64,000 nucleotides of DNA from an uncultured Sphingomonadaceae bacterium. Lineage in GTDB: Bacteria; Pseudomonadota; Alphaproteobacteria; Sphingomonadales; Sphingomonadaceae. Shown in pieces: positions 38,235 to 47,268 of this stretch. The position numbers were made by a program, and so were the translations under genes. The DNA is taken from contig CANNFX010000001.1 of NCBI GenBank assembly GCA_947504025.1, positions 496,001-560,000 of the forward strand. The letters are read 5' to 3'. A model generated the notes under the pieces. It saw only the letters and a list, made by a program, of their open reading frames with translations, was not told the origin of the DNA and did not search any database. Position 1 is the stretch's first letter; every line of letters begins with the position of its first letter.

Positions 38235-38594
38235 ATGAAACTCGATCATCTGGTAATCCTAGTACGCTCATTCGAGGATAGTCTCGAATGGTACAGCACA
38301 ATGCTGGGTCTGATCGGCTTCACTAAGGCAAGCGATCACGTCTGGGGCAATGAAGACGGGACATATATCGACCTGCGGGAAGCAAAGAGAGCGACGCCCG
38401 GCTACGAGCGCTACGCGCCCGGCCTAAATCACCTCGGTTTCACGGCACCCGACATGAAAGCGTTGGATGCAGTGCGACAAGGGATGGTGAATGCGGGTTT
38501 CGAAGTTCCCGAAATTCAACGCTTCGAAACCGAAACTGCAACCTTTTTCCGTGATCCCGAAGGCATGCGCGTGGAGGTGACGGTCTACGACTGA
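38235..38594 (+). CDS. VOC-family (glyoxalase-fold) protein
   Basis: Small VOC protein of 119 residues, one beta-alpha-beta3 pair. Typical: MKLDHLVILVRSFEDSLEWY at the start with His, the mid NHLGFTAPDMKALD and the closing FRDPEGMRVEVTVYD with the metal-binding Glu. Three likely ligands (H5, H63, E113) are visible, so it may bind a divalent metal. Substrate unknown. It lies 8 bases after valS and 10 before queE, so the three are probably one transcript. Confidence 0.84.
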   Translation: MKLDHLVILVRSFEDSLEWYSTMLGLIGFTKASDHVWGNEDGTYIDLREAKRATPGYERYAPGLNHLGFTAPDMKALDAVRQGMVNAGFEVPEIQRFETETATFFRDPEGMRVEVTVYD

Positions 38595-38604
38595 CCGGAA
38601 CGCC

Positions 38605-39339
38605 ATGACACTAACCCTTGCAACCACAACTCCCGGCGAGCCAGAGATTTTCGCTTCGGTTCAGGGTGAAGGTGCTTCTGCAGGCCGCCCGGTCGCATTT
38701 ATTCGACTTTCCCGCTGCAACCTTGCCTGCGTGTGGTGCGATACCGCCTACACATGGCATTTTTTCGGCGATGAACGCGAACATCGGAATGGTGAAACTT
38801 TCGAGCGCAAAGCCAATCAAATCAAACTGCCAATCGCCGAAACTGCAGAGCGAATTCTCGCATTGGGTCAGGACCGATTGGTAATTACAGGCGGCGAGCC
38901 TTTGCTGCAGGCAGGCGCGCTCGCCGACCTGCTCGAGCTACTGCCCGACATGACAGCCGAGATAGAGACAAACGGTACTGTAAAAGCGCCGCCGCGGCTC
39001 GATATCCGGATCGATCAGTTCAATGTCAGCCCCAAGCTGGCGCATAGCGGCAATGAAGCCGATCTGGCATTGATCCCCGAGCAGCTGGAGCATTATGCCG
39101 CGGAACCACGCGCATTCTTCAAATTCGTGGTGGCTGATCCTGATGACATCGCCGAGGTCGCCGCGCTGGTCGTCAGACACAGCATCCCAAAGGAACGCGT
39201 CTTCCTCATGCCAGAAGGCACTGACAGCGCGACGTTGCGAGCCCGCGAACAATGGCTGGTCGACCAATGCCTAAAGCATGGCTTTCAACTAAGCGACCGC
39301 CTGCATATCCACCTATTCGGCGATACCCGAGGGACCTAA
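38605..39339 (+). CDS. queE: 7-carboxy-7-deazaguanine synthase
   Basis: Radical SAM enzyme that rearranges 6-carboxy-tetrahydropterin to 7-carboxy-7-deazaguanine in queuosine synthesis. The cluster motif C38-X3-C42-X2-C45 sits in LSRCNLACVWCDTAYTW, the short CX3CXXC form. The TGGEPLLQAG motif follows, then LVVRHSIPKERVFLMPEGT. 244 residues, matching the family. No queC, queD or queF is in the window, so the rest of the pathway is encoded elsewhere. Transcription likely begins upstream of valS. Confidence 0.93.
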   Translation: MTLTLATTTPGEPEIFASVQGEGASAGRPVAFIRLSRCNLACVWCDTAYTWHFFGDEREHRNGETFERKANQIKLPIAETAERILALGQDRLVITGGEPLLQAGALADLLELLPDMTAEIETNGTVKAPPRLDIRIDQFNVSPKLAHSGNEADLALIPEQLEHYAAEPRAFFKFVVADPDDIAEVAALVVRHSIPKERVFLMPEGTDSATLRAREQWLVDQCLKHGFQLSDRLHIHLFGDTRGT

Positions 39340-39389
39340 CTGTTGGGCATCTGACAGAGTCATCTCAAACGCCAGGTGCGAGGCAACTT

Positions 39390-41096
39390 CTACCTGCCCT
39401 GCGCTCTCCAGCGCAGAACAGTCCGCTGAACGGCTTCTTCTTCGCCGCCACTTTCACGCCATAGCTCAGAGAAACTCGGATCTTCCGATGCCGGGCGCTT
39501 GGCTTCCTCGAGATTGTCGAAACTCACGCGGATCGGGATCGAAACACCCTCACCGCAGATAATGACCTCTCGGTTGCGCAAGGCGGGTATGGCATCGAGG
39601 AAACCGCGCGCACCTTCCGGCATTGCGCTACGCACGAACGCTTGGTCACGGTCGTTGTTGAGACGCATCGAGAGTATCGTACCGCATTGTGACAGAACGC
39701 CTTCGGCCAAATCGGACGGCCGTTGAGTGATCAATCCCAGAGAAATGCCGTATTTACGGCCTTCCTTGGCAATCCGGCTAAGGATGCGGCCAACCGACGA
39801 TGCATCAGCGAATTTCTCGCTCGGTACGTAGCGGTGCGCTTCTTCGCATACGAGCAGGATCGGGCGTGTTTTTTCTTCGCGGCTCCAGATCGCATAATCG
39901 AATACCAAGCGGCTAAGAACGGCAACCACGGTCGACGTAATGTCGGATGGTACGCCAGAAACGTCGATGATCGAAATCGGTTTTCCTGCACTTGGAAGAC
40001 GGAAAATCTTCGAGAGGAAGTCAGCCATCGTATCGCCAACCAACATGCCCGAGAACATGAACTGATAGCGCGGGTCGTTCTTCAGCTCTTCGATCTTATT
40101 CTTGATCCGCATAAAAGGCGCACTGCTGGTCGCTTTGTCCAACTTGCCCATCTGATTCATGATTTCAGTCGTTAGATCGGACAGCAGATAGGGTATCGGC
40201 GAATCCACCGTAATCTTGCCCATACTCTCTGCCAGACGGTTCTTGCTGCGAGCGGCGAGAAGACAACGTGACAAAATTTCAGAGTCTTCCTGAAAATCAT
40301 TGCCGGAGGACGAGAGCATGATCTCGCAATGCTCTTCAAAATTCATCAGCCAATATGGCATCGCCAGATTGCCAACGTCGAATATCTTACCGGTGTTCTT
40401 AAATGCGGCCGAGTATTCACCGTGCGGATCGATCATCACGATATGACCTTCAGGCGCAGCCTGGCAAATTCTGTGCAGAATCAGTGCAGCGCTGGTCGAT
40501 TTACCCGTACCGGTAGAGCCTAGTAGCGCGAAGTGTTTACCCAGCATGGCATCAATATAGAGACCGGCGCGGATATCCTTCGTCGGAAAGACCGTGCCGA
40601 TCTGGATATTGGCGCGGCCATCACTGGCGTAAATCTGTTTGAGGTCATCAGTCGAGGCGGGATAGATCATCGCGCCAGGAACCGGGTAGCGCGTAACACC
40701 GCGGCGGAAACCGTGAATTTTGCCGGTCAGCTTTTCTTCCTGACCTTCTCCGAGGAAATCGATGTTGGCGACGATTCCGCCACCCTGACGGCGATCTTGG
40801 CGCTGATTGCGAACATTGGCGAGCAACCAGTTGCTGCCGACGCGGATCTTGATCTGACTGCCGACTTGCCCGGCCAGGGCGATCGAGGGGTCGCCATCGT
40901 CCATACATTCGTTGAGGCGTTGGAGATCGAGTGCGATTTGCGAACCAGAGCCTGCAATTTCAAGAACAACACCAATGGGTTGATTGCGGTTATCCGTGCT
41001 GCTGACAGGAGCTGCGACTTGCTCTTCGGCAGGCGTGTTTCCGCCTGACGCTTGCGCCGGATCGAAAGTCTCAAAAGACTGTTTGCTCATATCCAT
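39390..41096 (-). CDS. HerA-like ATPase (DUF87)
   Basis: FtsK/HerA-superfamily ATPase of 568 residues. N-terminal disordered stretch (about 1-35), a small beta-barrel (HAS-like, about 38-150), Walker A GSTGTGKST near residue 195, Walker B around ILLVCEEAHRY (about 420), and GLITQRPSDLAEGVLSQCGT, the arginine-finger type segment of HerA. HerA pumps DNA and normally works with the NurA nuclease; no NurA is nearby. A role in DNA translocation or conjugal pilus-like handling is possible. It stands alone on the minus strand, 50 bases from convergent queE. Confidence 0.85.
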   Translation of the reverse strand: MDMSKQSFETFDPAQASGGNTPAEEQVAAPVSSTDNRNQPIGVVLEIAGSGSQIALDLQRLNECMDDGDPSIALAGQVGSQIKIRVGSNWLLANVRNQRQDRRQGGGIVANIDFLGEGQEEKLTGKIHGFRRGVTRYPVPGAMIYPASTDDLKQIYASDGRANIQIGTVFPTKDIRAGLYIDAMLGKHFALLGSTGTGKSTSAALILHRICQAAPEGHIVMIDPHGEYSAAFKNTGKIFDVGNLAMPYWLMNFEEHCEIMLSSSGNDFQEDSEILSRCLLAARSKNRLAESMGKITVDSPIPYLLSDLTTEIMNQMGKLDKATSSAPFMRIKNKIEELKNDPRYQFMFSGMLVGDTMADFLSKIFRLPSAGKPISIIDVSGVPSDITSTVVAVLSRLVFDYAIWSREEKTRPILLVCEEAHRYVPSEKFADASSVGRILSRIAKEGRKYGISLGLITQRPSDLAEGVLSQCGTILSMRLNNDRDQAFVRSAMPEGARGFLDAIPALRNREVIICGEGVSIPIRVSFDNLEEAKRPASEDPSFSELWRESGGEEEAVQRTVLRWRAQGR

Positions 41097-41185
41097 CGTT
41101 TAAAACCCCGGTTCTCGTACCTGTATTCAGGCTCGCATACGGGGGAGACGGTTAATATCGGGTCAAGATGTCTGGATTGACCGGC

Positions 41186-41938
41186 CTATATCATCGCAAA
41201 CAGGCGTCCGGCCAGCCAGCCCATCAGCACTGACAGTGCCACAGCCAATAGACCGTAGAACAACCCCCAATTCTGGGCGAACTTTTCTACCAGACGTTCA
41301 AAGCCGACTTTCCGGACTTCAACTTCCGACACAGCTGAAGCTATTACCCGGCCGCGCGTAATCGCGAATGTTTCGGCGGTATAGGTGCCGGTCTGGACGT
41401 TCGACGGCAGAGATATCCGCGCCTGATACAGCACTTGCTCGCTGATCTGCACGCCGGACATGTCCTCTTTATAAAGGCCCGCCCGCTCGCGCATATCGTT
41501 AAAGCCCGCCGAAAACCGTGTTTGTTCTTCGGGGTCGATTTTCCCGGTTGGTGAAAATTGGACAAAATCCAGCCCCAATTCGTAAATTGCAGCTGTTTTT
41601 TCATCGACCAGCTCCGATATCGGTTTGGAAGATACTACAGCGAAGAACGACGGCGCAGACAGGAACGCCGTGCTGTCGGCATTGATCCAAATACCAGCAA
41701 CTTTCTGTTTCTCGCGCACTCGGATCGCTTCGGCGGGGCCTTTTAGCACCACTACAATGTCATATTCGCGTGCCGCCCGACCTTCGGGGTCAAGGATAGC
41801 GCCAAACAGCAGCAACTCCGTTCCGGTGAAACCTTGCCGCACCTGGATATCGTGCTGCGAAACCTCGGGAACAAGGATCGGGTCGCGGGCACCGGTTAGC
41901 AAGAGTGCCATAGTGAAAAGAGCAAGAAGCCGGATCAC
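41186..41938 (-). CDS. TIGR02186-type membrane-associated protein
   Basis: A 250-residue protein with signal peptide (1-18) and one C-terminal helix (about 225-248), so most of it is periplasmic. I recognise it as the TIGR02186 family: SQHDIQVRQGFTGTELLLFG near the start, then VVLKGPAEAIRVREK and a beta-rich middle. The stop of the TauE-type permease upstream overlaps its start by four bases. The family usually occurs next to such permeases in alphaproteobacteria. Its function is not established; it may be a periplasmic partner of the exporter. Confidence 0.83.
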   Translation of the reverse strand: MIRLLALFTMALLLTGARDPILVPEVSQHDIQVRQGFTGTELLLFGAILDPEGRAAREYDIVVVLKGPAEAIRVREKQKVAGIWINADSTAFLSAPSFFAVVSSKPISELVDEKTAAIYELGLDFVQFSPTGKIDPEEQTRFSAGFNDMRERAGLYKEDMSGVQISEQVLYQARISLPSNVQTGTYTAETFAITRGRVIASAVSEVEVRKVGFERLVEKFAQNWGLFYGLLAVALSVLMGWLAGRLFAMI

Positions 41939-42849
41939 AGCGGCGCTACCGTGAATATCTCGTTCGGCTGGAATCCCAATCCGAAGGCCATCCTCAGCGC
42001 GACCGCAAGCACTATGGCCGCCAGCACAAGGCGCAGAATTTCGGGTTTCGCCTTAAGGGCAATTTTCGAACCAACCTGCGCGCCCGCCGCCGAACCCAAA
42101 AGCAACAATCCAGCAAGCACAATATCGACCGCTTTTGTTGTGAGTGCGTGGGTCATGGTTGTGACCATCGTGACGAACAATATCTGAAACAGGCTGGTGC
42201 CAACCACTACCGTCGCACTCATACCGAGAATGTAAAGCATGGCCGGAATCAGGATGAACCCGCCGCCTACACCCATCAGCATTGTTAGGATGCCCACGGC
42301 GACACCAAGCAGTAACGGCGCGATGGGACTGATGTAGAGGCCCGAACGATAGAACCGCCAACGGTATGGCAATGCAGCAACTAACGGGTGATGGCGGCGT
42401 TTCATTGCGCGCGGTTTCTCGCCTGCCTTGATGGCGCCGATCGTCTGCAACGCCTCGCGGCCCATTAGCGTACCGATTGTGCCAAGCATCACGACGTAAA
42501 GTACGTTGATCATCACATCGATTTGGCCAAGCGATTGGAAAAATCGGAACAGGACTGCACCAATTAGGGCACCAATTGTGCCGCCTGCGACCATGACCCA
42601 GCCAATCTTCTCGTCCACACCGTTACGCTTGCGGTGTGCCAGCATCCCCGAAACGCTCGCGCCGGTAACCTGCGTAGTTGCCGAAGCAGCAGCGACTGTT
42701 GGCGGTATACCGTAGAAAATCAGTAACGGCGTGGTCAGAAATCCTCCGCCCACTCCGAACAAACCGGATAAAATTCCAGTAAGTCCGCCAAGCGCGACTA
42801 TGACGAGTCCATTGACCGACAGGTTCGCGATTGGGAGATAGACGTCCAT
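41935..42849 (-). CDS. TauE/SafE-type sulfite or organosulfonate exporter family permease
   Basis: Membrane permease of 304 residues with about nine helices in two repeats. Each repeat opens with the typical motif GLTGILSGLFGVGGGFLTTP and GVAVGILTMLMGVGGGFILIP. The family moves small sulfur compounds such as sulfite, or carboxylates, across the inner membrane. It overlaps TIGR02186 by four bases. The substrate is unknown here, and no sulfonate-degrading genes are close by. Confidence 0.9.
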   Translation of the reverse strand: MDVYLPIANLSVNGLVIVALGGLTGILSGLFGVGGGFLTTPLLIFYGIPPTVAAASATTQVTGASVSGMLAHRKRNGVDEKIGWVMVAGGTIGALIGAVLFRFFQSLGQIDVMINVLYVVMLGTIGTLMGREALQTIGAIKAGEKPRAMKRRHHPLVAALPYRWRFYRSGLYISPIAPLLLGVAVGILTMLMGVGGGFILIPAMLYILGMSATVVVGTSLFQILFVTMVTTMTHALTTKAVDIVLAGLLLLGSAAGAQVGSKIALKAKPEILRLVLAAIVLAVALRMAFGLGFQPNEIFTVAPL

Positions 42850-42916
42850 GCTGCATACGGCCTAGCCGAGCGCGCCCTTACATTAAAGCGGCTTCCCCGG
42901 TTTCTTTGCTAAATAG

Positions 42917-44020
42917 CTAGAAGCCGGACGAAACGGTCAACGCTATACCCGAGCCTGGCCGTGCATCACCAGCAACCTTTATCCGGTAGTCCATCGCAAC
43001 CCGCGCACGAACATCCGATATTTCAACATCAAGCGCTGCTGTCGGACCAACATCCAACCGCCCAGCCCCCTTCTGCAAACCGCCCCATGTGCCCACGCCA
43101 GTCCGTAATCTACCAAGATCAAAGCTCGCAGCCTCCATCATCACTGATGCCTGCCCGTCGACAAAACCGGTGGCATAATCCCCGCCAATATACCCTGCTT
43201 GCGCATAGGCTTCAGCGCGCAAACCGGCAGGAAGGGCGATTGGGGGAAGTTCAGTATGGGCGAACACTGCTGGACGCAGTTCTTTTGCAGCCCGGTGTTT
43301 CGAATAGCGCACCTCACCAGCCACGCGTAAAGGTAAGCCGCCAATCGGACGGGCGGAAAGGCCAACAGCAGCCTCTCGTTCGCTTTGTGAGAGAGCCGTT
43401 GTTGCCCGAAAATACGCCTCTGGCTGGTGCGAACTGCCTTGATTGATCCTGTACCTCAGTGCGGCACCTGCTTGACTTGCACCATAGCTTGCCGGGCCCC
43501 GGGTCGCCGAAAAACCGCTGCGGCTTCCTCGGCGGTAGAGTATCCATCCATCCGCCGACCAACCCGAGCGGCCAGCCTTTGGTCGAAACGGGGTGCGTTG
43601 GCCCCGCCACACGTCATAGGCAGCTACAACCTCAGGGGAGGCTGGTAATGCGCTTGCCGCAGTCATCCACAAAATCTGATGCCCCGGAGCAGTCATGATG
43701 CCGCGCCTGGCAAATCTAACCGAGCGTTCGATCGACGATGCCGTCACAGATGAAAGAGGTAGTGGTGGATATTCTCCCCGCGAAGCACGCACGGAAGGCA
43801 GAGCGTCTGAAGCTCGAGAGATAACTGCCCCGGCGTCGGCCGTAGAACGAAGTTTCGGCCCGTCCGCAATCGAGAACCGTTTGGTAATTTCTTCAGCAAG
43901 AGCAGCGGGCATCGGGAATGGCGATTGCCACAACGCCGAACGCATCGCGATCCAAACCACTATAATCATGCCAAGCACGACCAAGGGTTGGCCGCGGCGG
44001 CGCTGGATTTGTGTGCTCAT
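42917..44020 (-). CDS. Beta-rich envelope protein, NfrA C-terminal-like partner of the NfrB-like transferase
   Basis: A 367-residue protein with one N-terminal helix (about 12-30, PLVVLGMIIVVWIAM) that could be a signal or anchor. The rest is poor in helices and rich in alternating small and aromatic residues, ending in Phe (IALTVSSGF) like an outer-membrane barrel. The order (AYFRATTALSQSEREAAVGLSARPIG, then GEVRYSKHR) reminds me of the C-terminal region of phage N4 receptor NfrA. It starts inside the transferase stop (ATGA). I infer that it forms an outer-membrane port for the glycan. NfrA-like identity is tentative; the TPR part of E. coli NfrA is absent. Confidence 0.6.
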   Translation of the reverse strand: MSTQIQRRRGQPLVVLGMIIVVWIAMRSALWQSPFPMPAALAEEITKRFSIADGPKLRSTADAGAVISRASDALPSVRASRGEYPPLPLSSVTASSIERSVRFARRGIMTAPGHQILWMTAASALPASPEVVAAYDVWRGQRTPFRPKAGRSGWSADGWILYRRGSRSGFSATRGPASYGASQAGAALRYRINQGSSHQPEAYFRATTALSQSEREAAVGLSARPIGGLPLRVAGEVRYSKHRAAKELRPAVFAHTELPPIALPAGLRAEAYAQAGYIGGDYATGFVDGQASVMMEAASFDLGRLRTGVGTWGGLQKGAGRLDVGPTAALDVEISDVRARVAMDYRIKVAGDARPGSGIALTVSSGF

Positions 44021-45429
44021 ATTAGCGCCTTCCGACGCTCAGGTAACGCATGCCTCGCCGGATGTGCATCGTGCGCTGTCTTGTCCCACACCGGTGCGAC
44101 ACCCGCCAGCGAGGCAAGGTAGCTCGCCAGCGCACGTCTCCCAGCCATGATCGCGATGATATTGGTTACCGGAATACGTAGGATCGCTCGCAATCCCTCC
44201 GTCACGCCATACTCATGCGCCGTGAAAGCGAAGCGAAAAGTCGTCCGCCACAGAAAGCTAGCAAAATTGATTATGAGCAGCAGCCGCAACAGCGGTGATA
44301 TTTCAATCGCAGCACCAAACCCCAGCAAACCAAGCAGTGCCGTTCCCCCTGCGAGGACGAGCAATGTGTAAGCTGCGGCTAGTACGAGCGCGGTAAAAGG
44401 TCCCCGGCGATCACGAAGGCGCATCCAGCGTTCCGCCACGCTGCCCTTCCAACCCAATCGATCCCATCCCTGGAAGGCGATGCCCAGCACCCATCGGGTC
44501 TTCTGGCGAACAGCAGCCCGCAATTCATGTGGGAAGCAGGCGCGCGTCGCGACCAACCTGCCATCCGCATGCCGGGCACGAACGAAGCGTGTGCGCCCGC
44601 CCATTTCAGCAATACTCAGGCCAAGCTCGTAATCTTCGGTCAGGCAATCAGCGGCGAACGGCGTACCGCCGCGGCGTTCGGTCGCCAAAAGGGCCAACGT
44701 CGGGCGGGAGATGGCGCAACCCACTCCGGCAGAAGGCAGACCCGTGCCCATAGCGTCGCGTAACACCATTGCCTTGCCATGTGCTTCGGCAAATTCTTCG
44801 CAATAATGGCTGCCAATCCAACGCGAGCGCGGTTGCGGTTGCGGTAGGACAGGCAATTGAGCGAGATCTGCACTACAAATGGCACGGTCGAGCAGGGTCA
44901 ATCCGGCATCGTCGACCATGTCCTCTGCATCGTGGAGCACGACCATATGAGCACACTTGCCCGAACGGCGCTCATCGACTTCGAGAGCAGTATATAACCG
45001 GTTGAGGCAATCAGCCTTGGTGCTCGGTCCAGCAACATCGTGGATTACCAACCTCAGCCGTTGATCCCCGTTCGCCGCTTCGATCACAGCGGCGATAGTT
45101 GCCAAGTCATTCCGGTAGCAGCCAACGTATATCCGCAGCATCGGCTGTGGCCAGACTGACAGGGCATGACGGATCGTCGTGCCGATCACGGCGGCCTCTT
45201 GCCAAGCGGGTATGAAAACAGCGGCCAATCCAGAAAGCGCTGAATCATCGGTGGTTTGAGAGCCAAGCTGCTGCGCTTTGCATCGGCCAAGAGCCCACAA
45301 CCACAGCCAACCGAAATCGACAACGAGTTCATCCGCCGCGCCAATCACGAAAAAGATTGCGGCGAACAAAAGCAGCTCATGCTGCAACAAAGCCAGCCAC
45401 TCGGCCAGCGTAAAACTTGCGAAAGTCAA
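44017..45429 (-). CDS. NfrB-like family 2 glycosyltransferase without MshEN domain
   Basis: Membrane glycosyltransferase of 470 residues. Motifs in order match E. coli NfrB as I recall it: PSTKADCLNRLY, HDAED (166-170), EEFAEAHGK and LPSAGVGCAISR, LTEDYELG (263-270), VRQKTRWVLGIAFQGW (QxxRW-type at 309-313), and near the end VWDKTAHDAHP. Helices: about 12-48, then three or four between 340 and 440. The two Asp of DAED and the TED are catalytic in this fold. E. coli NfrB continues past WDKTTHDFP with a c-di-GMP-binding MshEN domain; here the protein stops about 20 residues after WDKT. The only start in frame is TTG at 45429, with no clear ribosome site. Confidence 0.87.
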   Translation of the reverse strand: MTFASFTLAEWLALLQHELLLFAAIFFVIGAADELVVDFGWLWLWALGRCKAQQLGSQTTDDSALSGLAAVFIPAWQEAAVIGTTIRHALSVWPQPMLRIYVGCYRNDLATIAAVIEAANGDQRLRLVIHDVAGPSTKADCLNRLYTALEVDERRSGKCAHMVVLHDAEDMVDDAGLTLLDRAICSADLAQLPVLPQPQPRSRWIGSHYCEEFAEAHGKAMVLRDAMGTGLPSAGVGCAISRPTLALLATERRGGTPFAADCLTEDYELGLSIAEMGGRTRFVRARHADGRLVATRACFPHELRAAVRQKTRWVLGIAFQGWDRLGWKGSVAERWMRLRDRRGPFTALVLAAAYTLLVLAGGTALLGLLGFGAAIEISPLLRLLLIINFASFLWRTTFRFAFTAHEYGVTEGLRAILRIPVTNIIAIMAGRRALASYLASLAGVAPVWDKTAHDAHPARHALPERRKALI

Positions 45430-45516
45430 AGGATGCGACCCCTATTGCTCCAACTTCTACCTATCGAAGGTGATCGGGACTTGCAACGGGCACGCAATTG
45501 CGAAAAAGGGGACGCT

Positions 45517-46713
45517 ATGGCTGCACCAAAAATCCTTCGTATCGCGATCGCTCCTGTGAAAGCCCTGTTTGTAGGCGATGCCTCCGCAGGTATCCTGCTG
45601 ATTCTGGTGGCTGCCGCGGCAATGATTGCTGCCAATTCGCCGCTCGCATATGAATATCACGATCTATTTCATGCCGAGTTCGGCTGGGATTTCAAACTCG
45701 ACACGTTGCATCTGTGGATCAATGACGGATTGATGGCGATTTTCTTCTTCGTCGTCGGACTGGAAGTGAAACGCGAACTGATGGTCGGCCAACTTTCCAC
45801 GCCGGAACAGCGCCGTCTGCCCGCCTTGGCCGCATTGGCCGGTATGGCAGCGCCTGCGCTGGTCTTCCTGATGGTAGCCGGGACGGAATATCCGACTGTG
45901 CGTGGCTGGGCGATTCCTGCGGCGACCGATATTGCCTTCGCAATGGGCGTCCTCGGCCTACTTGGCGACCGCGTCCCCCGCTCGCTACGGCTGTTTTTGC
46001 TGACGGTTGCGATCGTCGATGACATCGGCGCCGTGCTCATCATCGCGATTTTCTACACCGCCAACATCAAGCTGATGTGGCTGGTGGTATCGCTGGTTGT
46101 GCTGGGCTGCATGATCGCTTTGAACAAAATGAAGGTCGACAAATTGTGGATCTATGTTCTGTTTGCCATCGGCCTGTGGTTCGCTGTTCTAAACTCCGGC
46201 GTGCATGCCACGATTGCAGGCGTCGTCGCCGCATTCACAATTCCGCTGCAATCCGCCAGCGGCAAGCGGATGCTTGAACCGCTCGAACATAACCTCGCCC
46301 CGTGGAGCGCCTATCTAATCGTACCGGTCTTCGGATTTGCCAATGCCGGTGTTGAATTGAGCGGACTGGGGATGGAGGGCATTCTTGCATCATTGCCAAT
46401 GGGCATTGCTGCTGGCCTGGTGTTCGGTAAACAGATCGGTATCTTCACCTGCATCTGGATTGCCGACAAGATCGGCTTCGCCAAACGCCCTGACAATGCG
46501 AGCTGGGCCGAAATCTGGGGGATTTCAGTGCTGTGCGGGATCGGCTTTACGATGTCGCTGTTCATCGGCGAACTGGCGTTCCCGGGCTACCGCGAGCTCA
46601 TCGACGAGGCCAAGATCGGCATTTTGATGGGGTCATTCGTGTCGGCAGTGCTTGGTTACACCATTCTTCGCCTCACGACGACGCATCCCGAGCAGTTTAA
46701 GGATGCCGATTAG
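45517..46713 (+). CDS. nhaA: Na+/H+ antiporter NhaA
   Basis: Secondary transporter exchanging sodium for protons in the inner membrane for pH and salt tolerance. 398 residues, twelve helices. The critical Asp pair lies in AIVDDIGAVLIIAIFY, and VGLEVKRELMVGQLS, PAATDIAFAMGVLGLLG and IGFTMSLFIGELAF are family blocks. The ATG at 45517 has an AAAAAGGGG site in front; the frame is open upstream but that part overlaps the divergent nfrB-like start. Suits a marine or brackish habitat. Confidence 0.97.
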   Translation: MAAPKILRIAIAPVKALFVGDASAGILLILVAAAAMIAANSPLAYEYHDLFHAEFGWDFKLDTLHLWINDGLMAIFFFVVGLEVKRELMVGQLSTPEQRRLPALAALAGMAAPALVFLMVAGTEYPTVRGWAIPAATDIAFAMGVLGLLGDRVPRSLRLFLLTVAIVDDIGAVLIIAIFYTANIKLMWLVVSLVVLGCMIALNKMKVDKLWIYVLFAIGLWFAVLNSGVHATIAGVVAAFTIPLQSASGKRMLEPLEHNLAPWSAYLIVPVFGFANAGVELSGLGMEGILASLPMGIAAGLVFGKQIGIFTCIWIADKIGFAKRPDNASWAEIWGISVLCGIGFTMSLFIGELAFPGYRELIDEAKIGILMGSFVSAVLGYTILRLTTTHPEQFKDAD

Positions 46714-46736
46714 GTCGCGCACAGACGGCGGAGTTC

Positions 46737-47174
46737 TTACCAGCTACCGGTATTTTCCATGCTGGCCCACGGTTCTTGTGGCGGCAAATTGCCATCTTGT
46801 AACAACTCGACCGAAACGCCGTCGGGGGAGCGCACGAAAGCCATATGGCCATCACGGGGCGGGCGATTGACGATCACACCGGCGTCCATCAGGCGCTGGC
46901 AAGTCTCGTAAATATCGTCGACCCGGTAGGCGAGATGGCCAAAATTGCGGCCGCCGTCATATTTCTCCGGGGTACTGCCGTCTTCGGCTGGCCAATTATA
47001 GGTCAACTCGACTTCGGCAATATCCTTCTGCCCCGGCGCAGCCAGGAATATCAACGTGAAACGACCCTGCTCGCTATCGAACCGGCGAACTTCCTCCAAA
47101 CCAATCAGCTTGAAGAAATCGATTGTTGCATCAGGATCGCTAACGCGGATCATGGCGTGAAGGAATTTGGTCAT
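46737..47174 (-). CDS. gloA: Lactoylglutathione lyase (glyoxalase I)-like protein
   Basis: VOC protein of 145 residues resembling glyoxalase I, which turns the methylglyoxal-glutathione adduct into lactoylglutathione. MTKFLHAMIRVSDPDATIDFF with its His, QKDIAEVELTYNW with Glu, NFGHLAYRVDDI with His and SPDGVSVELLQDG with Glu give the four metal ligands. The ATG at 47174 (after GGAGCAG) is the real start; the frame opens further up inside the terminator of the porin gene. The tail (PPQEPWASMENTGSW) is longer than usual. Confidence 0.87.
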   Translation of the reverse strand: MTKFLHAMIRVSDPDATIDFFKLIGLEEVRRFDSEQGRFTLIFLAAPGQKDIAEVELTYNWPAEDGSTPEKYDGGRNFGHLAYRVDDIYETCQRLMDAGVIVNRPPRDGHMAFVRSPDGVSVELLQDGNLPPQEPWASMENTGSW

Positions 47175-47212
47175 TTGTCGCTGCTCCGTTGGCTTGCAGC
47201 GCATGTACGCAC

Positions 47213-47248
47213 AAAAAAAGGCCTGCGCCACCATCCGGACGCAGACCT
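47213..47248 (-). terminator. Terminator of the TorF-like porin gene
   Basis: On the minus strand AGGTCTGCG and CGCAGGCCT pair around a 12-base loop (one G-T pair), followed by seven T. It begins 20 bases past the porin stop codon and ends before the gloA start. Confidence 0.85.
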
Positions 47249-47268
47249 TATTTTGCATAGGCTGGGTA

